Below, in pieces: positions 26,409 to 36,762 of a DNA stretch of 64,000 nt; position 1 is the stretch's first letter; each line of letters starts with the position of its first letter. The translations under genes and the position numbers were made by a program. The stretch spans positions 1 through 64,000 of the forward strand of contig JACDUA010000016.1 in NCBI GenBank assembly GCA_013519935.1. The letters run 5' to 3'. The notes below the pieces were generated by a model that saw nothing but the letters and a program-made list of their open reading frames with translations, made no database searches and was not told where the DNA came from. The DNA comes from Ectothiorhodospiraceae bacterium WFHF3C12. GTDB taxonomy: Bacteria; Pseudomonadota; Gammaproteobacteria; Nitrococcales; Nitrococcaceae.

Positions 26409-28226
26409 ATGACAGACATCCAGGAAATCAAGGTACCGGACATCGGCGACTTCGACGAGGTGGACATCATCGAGGTGCTGGTGAAGCCGGGCGACACGGT
26501 CAACGTCGAGGACTCGCTGATCACGCTGGAGTCGGACAAGGCCACCATGGAGGTGCCCTCGCCGGTGGCGGGGACCATCAAGGAGGTGAAGGTCAGTGTC
26601 GGCGACAAGGTCGCCGAGGGCTCGGTGATCTGCACTGCCGAGGTGGGTGAGGCCGCCGGTGGCGCCACAGAGAGTGAGGAGCCCGAAGCGGACAAGCCGG
26701 CCGCCGAGCCCGCCGGGACGGAAGATCGGCCGTCGGAATCGCCGCCGGAGCCGGAGAGGCCCCCTACCGCCGCAGGTGCACCGGAGCCCGAGCAGGTCAC
26801 CGCACCGGAGAGCGCCGACTGCGATGTCGTGGTCATCGGCGCCGGGCCGGGCGGTTACACCGCGGCTTTCCGCGCCGCGGACCTGGGCCTGAAGACGATG
26901 CTGGTGGAACGCTATCCGAACCTCGGCGGTGTCTGCCTGAATGTGGGCTGTATCCCGTCGAAGGCGCTGCTCCACGCCGCCAAGGTCATCGACGAGGCCA
27001 ACCACTTCGCCGAGCAGGGCATCACCTTCGGCAAGCCGCAGATCGATCTCGGCAAGCTCGGCGGCTGGAAGGACAAGGTGGTGGGCAAGCTCACGGGCGG
27101 GCTCAAGTCCATGGCCAAGCAGCGCAAGGTGGAGGTGGCGCAGGGCAAGGCCACCTTTGTTTCGCCCCACGAGCTGGACATCGAACACGAGGGCGAGCGC
27201 CGCCGGGTGACCTTCCGCAACTGCATCATAGCCGCCGGCTCCCGGGCCGCGGTTCCGCCGGGCTTCGACATGTCCGACCCCCGAATGATGGATTCCACCG
27301 ACGCCCTCAAGCTCGAGGAAGTCCCGGAACGACTGCTGGTTGTCGGCGGCGGCATCATCGGCCTGGAGATGGCCACGGTCTACGAGGGCCTGGGGTCGAA
27401 GATCACCGTGGTGGAGATGCTGGACCGGCTCATGGCAGGCGCCGACGCGGACATCGTTCGCGCCTACCAGAAGCGGATCAAGAAGCGCTACGAGAACATC
27501 TATCTCAACGGCAAGGTCACGGGCATCAAGGCCAACAAGAAGACCCTGACAGTGAGCTTCGAGGGCAAGGACACGCCGGAAACCGACCGCTTCGACCGGG
27601 TACTGGTGGCTGTCGGCCGCCGGCCCAACACCGACCTGCTCAACCTCGAAGCCGCCGGCGTGCAGCTGGACGACCAGAACTGCATTGCCGTGAACGAGCA
27701 CATGCAGTCCAGCGTCGCCCACATCTACGCCATCGGCGATATCGTCGGCCAGCCCATGCTCGCCCACAAAGCCACCCACGAGGGCAAAGTGGCCGCCGAG
27801 TGCATCGCCGGCGAGAAAAGCGCCTTCGACGCCCGCGTCATTCCCTCCGTGGCCTACACGGACCCGGAGGTGGCCTGGGTGGGCGTCACCGAGGAGCAGG
27901 CCAGGCACGAGGGCATCGAGTACGAAAAGGCGACGTTCCCCTGGGCCGCCAACGGCCGCGCCCTGAGCCTGAGCGCCGACGACGGCGTCACCAAGCTGCT
28001 GTTCGACGCCAAGACCGAGCGCATCATCGGCGGCGCCATCATCGGCCCCAACGCGGGCGACCTGATCTCGGAGGTCTGCCTGGCCATCGAGATGGGCGCC
28101 GACTGCCATGACATCGGGTTGACCATCCACCCGCACCCGACCCTGTCGGAGACCGTGGCCATGGCGGCCGAGGCGGCGGCGGGGACGTTGACCGACCTTT
28201 ACATTCCGAAAAAGAAGAAAGGTTAG
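26409..28226 (+). CDS. lpd: dihydrolipoyl dehydrogenase with N-terminal lipoyl domain
   Basis: A 605-residue E3 that reoxidises dihydrolipoamide with NAD+. Residues 3-76 are a lipoyl domain almost identical to those of AceF (K44 lipoylated), then an acidic Pro-rich linker to about 135. The flavoprotein part has VVIGAGPGGYTAAFRAADLG for FAD, the redox pair C176/C181 in GGVCLNVGCIPSKAL, VVGGGIIGLEMATVY for NAD, and the HPHPTLSE active-site segment of the partner subunit. The fused lipoyl domain is known in several proteobacteria. Its TAG stop overlaps the first bases of A element copy 4. Confidence 0.97.
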   Translation: MTDIQEIKVPDIGDFDEVDIIEVLVKPGDTVNVEDSLITLESDKATMEVPSPVAGTIKEVKVSVGDKVAEGSVICTAEVGEAAGGATESEEPEADKPAAEPAGTEDRPSESPPEPERPPTAAGAPEPEQVTAPESADCDVVVIGAGPGGYTAAFRAADLGLKTMLVERYPNLGGVCLNVGCIPSKALLHAAKVIDEANHFAEQGITFGKPQIDLGKLGGWKDKVVGKLTGGLKSMAKQRKVEVAQGKATFVSPHELDIEHEGERRRVTFRNCIIAAGSRAAVPPGFDMSDPRMMDSTDALKLEEVPERLLVVGGGIIGLEMATVYEGLGSKITVVEMLDRLMAGADADIVRAYQKRIKKRYENIYLNGKVTGIKANKKTLTVSFEGKDTPETDRFDRVLVAVGRRPNTDLLNLEAAGVQLDDQNCIAVNEHMQSSVAHIYAIGDIVGQPMLAHKATHEGKVAAECIAGEKSAFDARVIPSVAYTDPEVAWVGVTEEQARHEGIEYEKATFPWAANGRALSLSADDGVTKLLFDAKTERIIGGAIIGPNAGDLISEVCLAIEMGADCHDIGLTIHPHPTLSETVAMAAEAAAGTLTDLYIPKKKKG

Positions 28227-28543
28227 CCACAGATGGACACCGATAAACACAGATCTTAAAGACCAGCCTGTAGATACCGTCTCGCCGGTCAAGCCACCAG
28301 CAACATGCAGGGAGCCAATCCCGGCAGCGCACGTAGGAGCGGCCCATGGCCGTGAACGGACAGAACCGGCCCCCGTCCGCGGCCATGGGCCGCTCCTACA
28401 ACCGTCACGGCTTCGACTTCACCGTGGGAGCGGCGACCCCGCCGCGAACGGGCATCCAAACGAAACCCGGGTATTCGCGCCGGGGTCGGCGCTCCCACAG
28501 GGTTACGAACCCAATCTGTGTTTATCCGTGTCCATCTGTGGCT
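28225..28543. repeat. A element copy 4 (largest) between lpd and algC
   Basis: This 319-bp unit starts inside the lpd stop codon (TTAGCCACAGATGGACACC) and ends GTGTCCATCTGTGGCT, 12 nt before the end of convergent algC. It carries two nested REP-like palindromes. The first is GTAGGAGCGGCCCATGGCC ... GGCCATGGGCCGCTCCTAC (28333-28399). The second is GTGGGAGCGGCGACCCCGCC ... GGGGTCGGCGCTCCCAC (28424-28499). Transcripts from either side would form a long hairpin. Confidence 0.9.
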
Positions 28544-28554
28544 AAAGAACGGAT

Positions 28555-29901
28555 CTAACCCCCCATCCGCTGCAGCAGCTCGGCGGTCTTCGCCTCCATC
28601 AGTCCCCGGTCGCCCCGACTCTCAACGTTCAACCGCACCACCGGTTCAGTGTTGGACGCGCGCACGTTGAAGCGCCAGTCCTCGAACTCGACGCTCAGGC
28701 CGTCCGTGTGGTCCACGACCTGCGCGGCGGGTCCATACTCCGCCTCCAGGGCCTTGAGCATGGCCGGCGGATCGTCGATGGTGCGGTTGATTTCCCCGCT
28801 GCAGGGGAAGCGCTCGATGCATTCGTCCACCAGCCGCGACAGCGGCTTGCCGGTGCGGCCGATGAGCTCGGCGACCAGCAGCCAGGGGATCATGCCGCTG
28901 TCGCAGTAGGCGAAGTCGCGGAAGTAGTGGTGGCCGCTCATCTCCCCGCCGTAGAGGGCGTCCTCGGCGCGCATGCGCTCCTTGATGAAGGCGTGGCCGG
29001 TCTTGCTCCGCACCGGCGTGCCGCCGAAGGTGTTACAGATGTCGATGGTGTTCCAGGTCAGGCGCGGGTCGTGGACGATCTTCCCCCCACCCGACTTGCG
29101 CAGGAAGACTTCGGCCAGCAGGCCGACAATGTAATAGCCCTCGATGAAGCGGCCCTTCTCGTCGAAGAAAAAGCACCGGTCGAAGTCGCCGTCCCAGGCG
29201 ACACCGAAATCCGCGCCGGTTTCCCGGACCCTGGCCGACGTGGCCTTGCGGTTCTCCACCAGCAGGGGATTGGGCACGCCGTTGGGAAAATGGCCGTCGG
29301 CCTCGTGATGCAGCCGTTGGAAGCTGAGCGGAACGCTGGATTCGAGGGCGTCGACAACCCAGCCGGCGCCACCGTTGCCCGGGTCGGTAACGATGGTCAG
29401 CTCTGGGAGGGCGTCCGCCGTGACCAGGGACAGCAGCCGCTCGATGTAGGCCTGGCGGTGGTCCAGCGACCGGGTGGTGCCGGCCTTCTCCACCGGATTC
29501 CAGTCACCGGCGTCCACGCGCTCGGCCAGATCCTTCAGGCCGGTGTCGCCGCTGACCGGCTTCGCCCCGTCGCGGACCAGCTTCATCCCGTTGTAGTCCT
29601 TGGGGTTGTGGCTGGCGGTGACCATGATGCCGCCGTCCATGCCGTAATGCGCGGTGGCGAAGTAGACCTCCTCGGTGCCGCACTCGCCGATGTGGTGGAC
29701 ATTGGCGCCACCGTCGTTCAGGCCCCGGGCCAGGGCGTCGGCCATGGCCGGGCTGGTCAGGCGGATGTCGTGGCCGACGATCACCTCGGTGCCCGGTAAC
29801 CAGTCGGCAAAGGCCCGGCCGATGCGCCAGGCGAGGTCTTCGTTCAACTCGTCGGGCACGCGGCCACGGATGTCGTAGGCCTTGAAACAGTCAACGGACA
29901 C
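28555..29901 (-). CDS. algC: phosphomannomutase/phosphoglucomutase
   Basis: A 448-residue alpha-D-phosphohexomutase interconverting hexose 1- and 6-phosphates for LPS and exopolysaccharide precursors. It has the four signature loops: phosphoserine loop [13 protein letters not shown] (Ser97), metal loop DGDFDR, sugar loop GEMSGHHYF and phosphate loop RASNTEP. Family starts with [17 protein letters not shown] 29901, 8 nt after AGAGGAG, is preferred over the longer frame from 29985, whose extra residues are unlike the family. AlgC-type dual specificity is inferred from overall resemblance to Pseudomonas. Confidence 0.93.
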   Translation of the reverse strand: MSVDCFKAYDIRGRVPDELNEDLAWRIGRAFADWLPGTEVIVGHDIRLTSPAMADALARGLNDGGANVHHIGECGTEEVYFATAHYGMDGGIMVTASHNPKDYNGMKLVRDGAKPVSGDTGLKDLAERVDAGDWNPVEKAGTTRSLDHRQAYIERLLSLVTADALPELTIVTDPGNGGAGWVVDALESSVPLSFQRLHHEADGHFPNGVPNPLLVENRKATSARVRETGADFGVAWDGDFDRCFFFDEKGRFIEGYYIVGLLAEVFLRKSGGGKIVHDPRLTWNTIDICNTFGGTPVRSKTGHAFIKERMRAEDALYGGEMSGHHYFRDFAYCDSGMIPWLLVAELIGRTGKPLSRLVDECIERFPCSGEINRTIDDPPAMLKALEAEYGPAAQVVDHTDGLSVEFEDWRFNVRASNTEPVVRLNVESRGDRGLMEAKTAELLQRMGG

Positions 29902-30075
29902 GGGCTTCGCTCCTCTGAGTCTCTCGCGATTGGCGTTGGCGGAATTGTAACGCCCAACCCGCCGTCCGGGTTTTCCGGATACCATGGGAATTGATTGCCG
30001 CCGAGCCAGGTATTACATTTGGCTTACCAAACATGACGAATAATTCATGTCGCCAACGGGGGCAGGAGCCGGTCC

Positions 30076-31074
<999 letters not shown>

Positions 31075-31088
31075 GCAAGATTGGCCTT

Positions 31089-31128
31089 CCCCCTCTCCCA
31101 GGCCTCTCTGCCGCCAGGGGAGAGGGGG
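31089..31128. other. 11-bp GC hairpin after the FabH-like gene
   Basis: CCCCCTCTCCC (31089-31099) pairs perfectly with GGGAGAGGGGG (31118-31128) around an 18-nt loop. No T-tract follows, so it may be a processing or terminator-like structure. Confidence 0.4.
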
Positions 31129-31234
31129 GGCACCACCACGACCAGCGCCAAGCGCCGCACCGCGCGTAGCCGGCGTAACAACCCAGCGCGTATCGCCCCT
31201 TCACCGATCGGCGATTGAGCCGTAGCCTGCTGCG

Positions 31235-31510
31235 ATGGACGCCGACCCCGACAAGCTGCTCAAACGACACCGCAACCTGACCCACTCCGAGGGCCTGACG
31301 GTCACCTCCCACGTCCAGCGCGCCGAGGGCGACTGGTACGTCAACACGCTCATGGTCGAGGGCTACGACGTCCCCTTCAAATACAAGCGCCAGAAGCGCT
31401 ACAGGAGCCTGGAAGGTCAGCGCGTGAACCTGACCTATTACCCCGAAACGCAGAAGGTGGCCGGCCTGGAATTCGAGATCATGAAAGTGGTTCGCGTCCG
31501 GGTCGCCTGA
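31235..31510 (+). CDS. small conserved-looking protein of unknown function
   Basis: A 91-residue soluble basic protein, MDADPDKLLKRHRNLTHSEGLTVTSHV..., with alternating strands (GDWYVNTLMVEGYDVPFKYKRQKRYRSLEGQRVNLTYYPETQ) that suggest a small beta-barrel. Codon use is like the neighbours and the composition is protein-like, so it is probably real. No domain was recognised. It is convergent with the GST-like gene 33 nt downstream. Confidence 0.65.
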   Translation: MDADPDKLLKRHRNLTHSEGLTVTSHVQRAEGDWYVNTLMVEGYDVPFKYKRQKRYRSLEGQRVNLTYYPETQKVAGLEFEIMKVVRVRVA

Positions 31511-31543
31511 CCTCCGGCATAACGACCACTGCGCGGAGGAGCG

Positions 31544-32647
31544 CTACGCCGGCCAGAGCTGGTTGTTCCGCCGCACCAGCCGCCGGGGAATCTCCATACC
31601 CATGGCCTCCCGGCCGCCGGCGGCGTCCAGGAGCTGCTCGGCCGCCTCGCGATCCGCGCCGGCGAGCCCGTTGTAGTAGTCCAGGGCACGCTGCAGCATC
31701 CACTGGGGATAGGCCATGACGGCCCGCTCGCCCTCGGCGTCACCGATGCGGAAACGGTGCTGTCCGACGCGGCGGCGGACGCGCTCGCCCGGGTGCTCGG
31801 AAACGTAGTCCGCCACCGTCTCGACGGTCTCCCGGAGCACGGGGAACTGCTCCCGGAACTGGTGCCGGAGAATCGGCAGCAGGGTATCGGGAACTTCGTC
31901 CCCGGGCAGCCACTCGCCAATGGCGGGCTGGTCCTCGAACATGCGCTCCACCCAGCGGGCGACGCTCGGAGCGCGCTCGCGCATGATCCGGCCGGGTGCC
32001 GGATCGCGATAAAGATGGGCGTAGAGCGGGGCGATCAGGCCAAAGTCGGCCATGCTGGCCCGCTCGCCCAGGGCGTAGCGGTGGCGGCTGAAGTGCTGCT
32101 CCAGGTGATCCAGCAGCGATTCGTACCACTGCTCGATGGCCGGGCCGGTTTCCTTCGAGATACCCAGCACGGGCAACATACCGGAGAAGAACGAGGCCCG
32201 CTTCCGGGCCAGGGCCCGCCGGATGAAGGCCGGTGCCCAGGGCGCCGCCACCTTGCCGAATTCGGCCATGATGAAGCGCTCGTTCTGCTCGGGGAAGCTC
32301 CAGCGGTAGTGCATCGCCGGGATCAACAGCCATTCGTCGGCGTAGAGCTCGATCAGCAGCGAGGCCAGGCGCTGCCGGGGCGTCTCGGGATAGATACCCC
32401 GCTCGGGGAAGCGCGCCTCCAGAGCGTCGATGATCTCGGTGGTGTCCTGGATGAACTCGCCGCTGGGCGTCTGCACCACCGGGATCATCCGCACCCCGGT
32501 ATTGGGCACGATTACCCGCTCGTAAACACCCATGGTCGAGAGCACCTCCTTGTAGGGGATGCCCTTGTAGCGCAGATAGGCGCGGACCTTGCCGGTATAG
32601 AGGGAGAACTCGGTGCCGTAGAGGGTGTAGTTCCGTTCGTCTGCCAC
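31544..32647 (-). CDS. glutathione S-transferase-like protein, extended C-terminus
   Basis: A 367-residue protein starting at GTG 32647 (AGGAGC 4-10 nt upstream), MADERNYTLYGTEFSLYTGKVRAYLRYKGIPYKEVLS. It has an N-terminal thioredoxin-like GST domain (VRMIPVVQTPSGEFIQDTTEIIDALEARFP) and a helical domain with SRHRYALGERASMADFGLIAPLYAHLYRDP. A further 110 or so residues after the GST fold are unusual in length. The substrate is unknown. The frame extends further upstream to 33049, but that part overlaps the amidase gene in another frame and is rejected. An amidase gene lies 133 nt upstream on the same strand. Confidence 0.85.
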   Translation of the reverse strand: MADERNYTLYGTEFSLYTGKVRAYLRYKGIPYKEVLSTMGVYERVIVPNTGVRMIPVVQTPSGEFIQDTTEIIDALEARFPERGIYPETPRQRLASLLIELYADEWLLIPAMHYRWSFPEQNERFIMAEFGKVAAPWAPAFIRRALARKRASFFSGMLPVLGISKETGPAIEQWYESLLDHLEQHFSRHRYALGERASMADFGLIAPLYAHLYRDPAPGRIMRERAPSVARWVERMFEDQPAIGEWLPGDEVPDTLLPILRHQFREQFPVLRETVETVADYVSEHPGERVRRRVGQHRFRIGDAEGERAVMAYPQWMLQRALDYYNGLAGADREAAEQLLDAAGGREAMGMEIPRRLVRRNNQLWPA

Positions 32648-32780
32648 GACCGCTCCTGATCGATGTCGCAAAAACCGGCATGGTAACCAATCGGCGGCGC
32701 CAGCGCTTTCACGCCCCCGCGCGTTGCCCGATGGCGGCGGTTGGCGGAGTCCCGCGCCGCGCCGGAGGCGCGACGTCGTT

Positions 32781-34280
32781 CTAGGGCCCGTCCGGCATCG
32801 CCTCCAGCCCCTTCGCGAACCAGGGCTTCGCCTGCTCCAGCTGGGCCGCCAGCGACAGCAGCTTGCCCTCGTCGCCGTGGCCGGCGACGAACTGAACTCC
32901 CAGGGGCAGGCCGTTGGCGCACCAGTGCAGCGGCACGGACATGGCCGGCACGCCGGTGACGTTGGCCAGCTGGGTGAACGGCGTCGCGGCGAGGCTCTCC
33001 AGCGCGGTGCGCTCGATGATGCCGCTCTTCGCCGCCAGCTTGCCGGCACGCAGGGCCAGCGCCGCCTTGAGCAGCCGCTCCTGTCCCGGCGGGGTCTTGA
33101 ACGCCCCGACCCGCGGTGCCGGCAAAGCCGTGGTGGGCGTCAGCCAGAAGTCGTAGATGCCCAGGAACTGGTCCAGCGCGATCATGTACTGCTGCCAGCG
33201 CCCGACGCACAGGGCGTACTGGTCGGCGGGCATCGCGCGGCCGGCGGCGGCCATGGCCAGGGTATCCGCCTCGAAGCCGGACCGTCCCGCACCGGTGAGC
33301 TCGCGAATGGCGTCGATGGCTACCGCGCACTGGGCGAACCAGACGCGCAGCCAGTCCAGGGCCATCTGCTGCATATCCATCCTGGGGCGGGCTTCCTCCA
33401 CCTCGTGGCCCAGGTCCTGAAGCAGAGCCACCGCCTCTTCCACCGCCTTGACCGCTTCCGGGTCGACCTCTCGGCCGAGCGGCGACTCGGTGGAGAAGCC
33501 GATGCGCAACCGGCCGGGTGCCGTCCGCGCGGCCTCAACGTAGGAACGCGCCGGCGGTTCGATATGGAACAGACTGCCGGTTTCCGGCCCTTGGGTCAGA
33601 TCCAGGATCAGCGCGCTGTCCCGGACCGAGCGCGTCAGCACGTGGTTCATGGCGATGCCGTGCTGAGCCTCCGTAATCTCCGGCCCCCAGGGTGTGCGGC
33701 CGCGGCCCGGCTTGAGCCCGAACAGCCCACAGTGGGAGGCCGGAATACGGATGCTGCCGCCGCCGTCGTTGCCGCCGGCCACCGGCACCACGCCGGCTGC
33801 CACCATGGCCGCGGAGCCGCCGGAGGAGCCGCCGGGGGTGTGGTCCGTGTTCCAGGGGTTGCGGCAGGGGCCGTAGGCGTCCGGCTCCGTGACCCCCTTG
33901 GCGCCGAGCTCCGGCGTATTGGTCCGGCCGAAGGGCACCAGACCGGCCGACTTCCACCGGCGCACCAGCGTGGCGTCCTGCAGCCCCCTGTTATCCGCCG
34001 CCTTCAAGGCCCGATTGCCCATATGGTGCGGCGCGCCGCCGATCTCCTGAAACAGGTCCTTGACCAGCATCGGTACGCCGGCCAGGGGGCCCGAGACCCC
34101 ATCCGCTATCTGCCGGCGTGCGAGGTCATAGAGCGGATGGATCAAGGCGTTGAGACGACCGTTGACCGCCTCCGCCCGCGTGATGGCGAGCTCCAGCACC
34201 GTTTCGGCATTGACCTCGCCGCTTTGGATCAGCTCCGCGAGAGCGGTGGCGTCGAGCTTTTGGTATTCGTCGAATTTCAC
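32781..34280 (-). CDS. amidase-signature family hydrolase
   Basis: A 499-residue enzyme of the amidase signature family. The Ser-cisSer-Lys triad is visible: Lys in PMLVKDLFQE, Ser in PGGSSGGSAAMVAAG and Ser in GGNDGGGSIRIPASHCGLFGLKPGRGR. The C-terminal region keeps NVTGVPAMSVPLHWCANGLPLGVQFVAGHGDEGKLL. GatA-specific context is absent, so it is a small-molecule amidase; the substrate is unknown. It resembles the group containing 6-aminohexanoate cyclic-dimer hydrolase, by eye. ATG 34280 has GGAGACGACGTG upstream. It may be co-transcribed with the GST-like gene. Confidence 0.9.
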   Translation of the reverse strand: MKFDEYQKLDATALAELIQSGEVNAETVLELAITRAEAVNGRLNALIHPLYDLARRQIADGVSGPLAGVPMLVKDLFQEIGGAPHHMGNRALKAADNRGLQDATLVRRWKSAGLVPFGRTNTPELGAKGVTEPDAYGPCRNPWNTDHTPGGSSGGSAAMVAAGVVPVAGGNDGGGSIRIPASHCGLFGLKPGRGRTPWGPEITEAQHGIAMNHVLTRSVRDSALILDLTQGPETGSLFHIEPPARSYVEAARTAPGRLRIGFSTESPLGREVDPEAVKAVEEAVALLQDLGHEVEEARPRMDMQQMALDWLRVWFAQCAVAIDAIRELTGAGRSGFEADTLAMAAAGRAMPADQYALCVGRWQQYMIALDQFLGIYDFWLTPTTALPAPRVGAFKTPPGQERLLKAALALRAGKLAAKSGIIERTALESLAATPFTQLANVTGVPAMSVPLHWCANGLPLGVQFVAGHGDEGKLLSLAAQLEQAKPWFAKGLEAMPDGP

Positions 34281-34559
34281 GTCGTCTCCTGAGACGGCTC
34301 TGGTTCCGGGGCGCCGGCCGGCGCAGCATGCCAGATCGTGAACACCCGTTCAGCATCTCACCAGCATCGCCGCAGGCGGCGCGGAATGCCAGTATCAGAT
34401 CGCTGTCTTCGATTGGCCCCTTCCGGATACTCGGTCTATGAAAAGTCCGCTGAGCGGTCGGTTCGGAACGCGAGCTACCGACACAGTACAAGCTTGGCAA
34501 GCAACATCCGTCTGGTGCGTACCGACTCGGTACGGCGCATTCACACCATCGGGTACGCG

Positions 34560-35462
34560 CTACGGGTCGGGACTCCAGGTTCGGGCGGAGAGTTCGACTT
34601 CGGCTGATCGCGAGAGCACCGACTTGGCACGGCTGTCATGGGCCGGCAATATCTCCAGGCCGGGCAGCCCGGCCTTCAAACCCCTGGCCCGCGCGTAGGA
34701 TTCCAACAGTTGGTCTCTGTCGCCAGTGCCCGGAATCTGGTCCGTCATCAGCGATCGAGCTTCGTAGGCCAGATCGCCGATCAGAAGCAGTGGTGCGCGG
34801 CCCTCGACGTGCACCAGCATGGACAGCGAGCCAGGGGTATGACCAGGGGTCGGCAGCAGGATCATGGCCCCGTCGCCCATGACATCGTGACATCCGCCGA
34901 AGGGCGCCAGGAGCCGATCGTTCGTCGGCTGAAAATCAACGATGCGCCAGCGGGCCCCGGGCCGCCGGATGTGCTCCCTAAAGATGAAGTCCCGCTCCGG
35001 GTGCAGCCCATCGAGCTGATTCCATTCAGTCCGGCTGACCAGAAGATCCGCCTGCGGCACATCACCGATACCCCCGACGTGGTCGAAATGCAGATGCGAG
35101 ATAATCGCCTTCTGGACATCGCCCGCGCGGAAACCAAGTGTGGCGAGGCGGCTGCTCAGACTATCGACCGAAGCAGGTTCGAGCCGGAACAACCGACGCA
35201 TGAAGAACCGGCCAATGGCGCTGTCGACGTAGCGCGGATCGGTGAACACGGCCGGGTCCAGACCTGTGTCAAAGAGGACGAGACCCTGTGGATGCTCGAT
35301 GACGAACACGTTGATTGGCACCTGGACCCACCGGCGCGAGAACAGCACCCACCAAAGCTGGGGCGCGCTCGAACCATAGCGATGCTCCATGTGAATGCTG
35401 CCGGTCCCCGCGGAGAGGACATGTACCGCCCTGACCGTACCGGCGGAGCTCCGAGTAGTCAT
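34560..35462 (-). CDS. MBL-fold metallohydrolase, lactonase-like
   Basis: A 300-residue metallo-beta-lactamase-fold enzyme with the dinuclear metal motifs SHLHFDHVGG, a His in LLPTPGHTPGS, Asp in LLIGDLAYEA and a late His in LPAHDS. The layout with a short N-terminal lead (PINVFVIEHPQGLVLFDTGLDP) is that of the AiiA/AttM N-acyl-homoserine-lactonase group, although substrate cannot be proved from sequence. ATG 35462 sits 5 nt after AGGAGG; the frame upstream of it is dropped. The 267 nt before it hold no gene. The 279 nt downstream to the amidase also show no gene or clear signal. Confidence 0.88.
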   Translation of the reverse strand: MTTRSSAGTVRAVHVLSAGTGSIHMEHRYGSSAPQLWWVLFSRRWVQVPINVFVIEHPQGLVLFDTGLDPAVFTDPRYVDSAIGRFFMRRLFRLEPASVDSLSSRLATLGFRAGDVQKAIISHLHFDHVGGIGDVPQADLLVSRTEWNQLDGLHPERDFIFREHIRRPGARWRIVDFQPTNDRLLAPFGGCHDVMGDGAMILLPTPGHTPGSLSMLVHVEGRAPLLLIGDLAYEARSLMTDQIPGTGDRDQLLESYARARGLKAGLPGLEILPAHDSRAKSVLSRSAEVELSARTWSPDP

Positions 35463-35729
35463 CACCGCCTCCTGTGCGTAATTGCCCGCATTTCCGTGAC
35501 TGCAGGGGACCACGGCCGGGAAACCCGTTGCCGACGCCGATCCCACACTCCAGGCCGATGAAAAGGAGCTTGGTCGAGAAATGACCTACGCGCTACTGCC
35601 GCCGGCAGTGTGGCCCTGGATGGACCGCCCGGTTCCAGCCGGTCGATGACCGGTTCACGCCGCAGGCTGGACGCCATCGGCACCCGGATTCGTTCCAGCC
35701 GCGACCCGGGAGCCGCACGACAACGCGGA

Positions 35730-36419
35730 TCAAGGGCTTCCAGCATGGGCCAGCGCCGAGGGCGCCCGGCAGCCGACGATGGCGGGCGCTTCGCGGATCA
35801 GCGCTTCATCCTCCAGCGCCGCCACCATGAACAGCGCGAAATCGATGCGGCGGGTGAGGTTGCTCGCCAGGACGGGATCGCCCACGTGCCGGCTCCAGAC
35901 CGGCAGGCCCTGGCTGTCACCCTCTTCCAGGTCACTCCCCCTGACGACGGTCCAGCTCCTGTCACTGGCGAAAATCCGCCGGCTGGCCTCCACCTGATCG
36001 TTCAGGTCCACGACGCGGAAGAGCCTCGCCAGAAAGCCGAAGACCCGTACCAACAGCCTCAGCTTCCAGGAGTAGACGTCCCGGCCGTCCCGGGTGATGT
36101 GCCAACCGCAGGAGAAGATCAGCCGGGCACCGGGCTCGGCGTAGTCCAGCACGGCCTGCGCCGTCCCCGAGGCATACCGTTGCATGCCCCAGGGCACCAG
36201 GACCGTGAGCACGCCGTCGCATCCGGCGACGGCCTTCCTGATGACCGCCCGGTCATTGGTCGCGCCCGGCACGATGGTGATGCGGCCGCGAAAGCCATCC
36301 AGCTTGCCCACGCTCTGTTCGCGGCAGACACCCACCACGTCATAGCCGCGGTCCAGGGCATGCTGGATCATGTACCGGCCAAGCTTGCCCGACGCGCCGA
36401 CGATGCAAACCTTGTGCAT
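35730..36419 (-). CDS. NAD(P)-binding Rossmann-fold protein (NmrA/atypical SDR type)
   Basis: A 229-residue protein beginning MHKVCIVGASGKLGRYMIQHALDRGYDVVGVCR, the glycine-rich GxSGxLG dinucleotide motif of atypical short-chain dehydrogenases. It lacks the YxxxK pair of classical SDRs, which fits an NmrA-like sensor or isomerase-type member. A WTVVRGSDLEEGD segment lies in the usual substrate region. Substrate and pathway are unknown. It is divergent from the lipoprotein gene across 343 nt. Confidence 0.82.
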   Translation of the reverse strand: MHKVCIVGASGKLGRYMIQHALDRGYDVVGVCREQSVGKLDGFRGRITIVPGATNDRAVIRKAVAGCDGVLTVLVPWGMQRYASGTAQAVLDYAEPGARLIFSCGWHITRDGRDVYSWKLRLLVRVFGFLARLFRVVDLNDQVEASRRIFASDRSWTVVRGSDLEEGDSQGLPVWSRHVGDPVLASNLTRRIDFALFMVAALEDEALIREAPAIVGCRAPSALAHAGSP

Positions 36420-36762
36420 AACCCGTCCTCTGCAATGAGGGAGCGCCGCAGCGGGGCCGACGCGGGAATGCTGAGCTTAGTTCGCGGCCCGCGTGTCAAC
36501 AACTCGCACGTTCAACCTGAATGCCGGGCGTCGAGCCGGTCAGCCCGGTGCAACAGCTCCTTCCTGCCAAGGGCCCACGCGCGAACTGCGCGGGCGCTTC
36601 CGTCCGCCAACATAGTCCGTGCGGGTCGTGACATCCCCCATGCGGGCCATGCCGTTGCTTTGCGTCGGTGGCGCGGCGTGTCCTAGCCTCGTCGATCAAC
36701 CACTCCACACTACGAGGCAGGGTGCCGAAGAAGCGCTCGCCCAATCTCTCCATGGGGGTCCC
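36420..36762. other. 343-nt divergent intergenic region, no gene seen
   Basis: The region lies between the divergent NAD(P)-binding protein and beta-propeller lipoprotein genes and must hold both promoters. No convincing -35/-10 pair was found. A short CGCGC/GCGCG hairpin lies near 36583. Short frames here lack coding character. Confidence 0.4.

Noticed and set aside
25056-28292. 1078-residue minus-strand open frame
   Set aside because: It is the antisense shadow of aceF and lpd and runs through A elements; composition is Gly/Leu/Arg/Val-rich without any domain.
31544-33049. Longer 501-residue start for the GST-like protein
   Set aside because: The first 130 or so residues overlap the amidase gene in another frame and are not GST-like; GTG 32647 with a good ribosome binding site fits the family.
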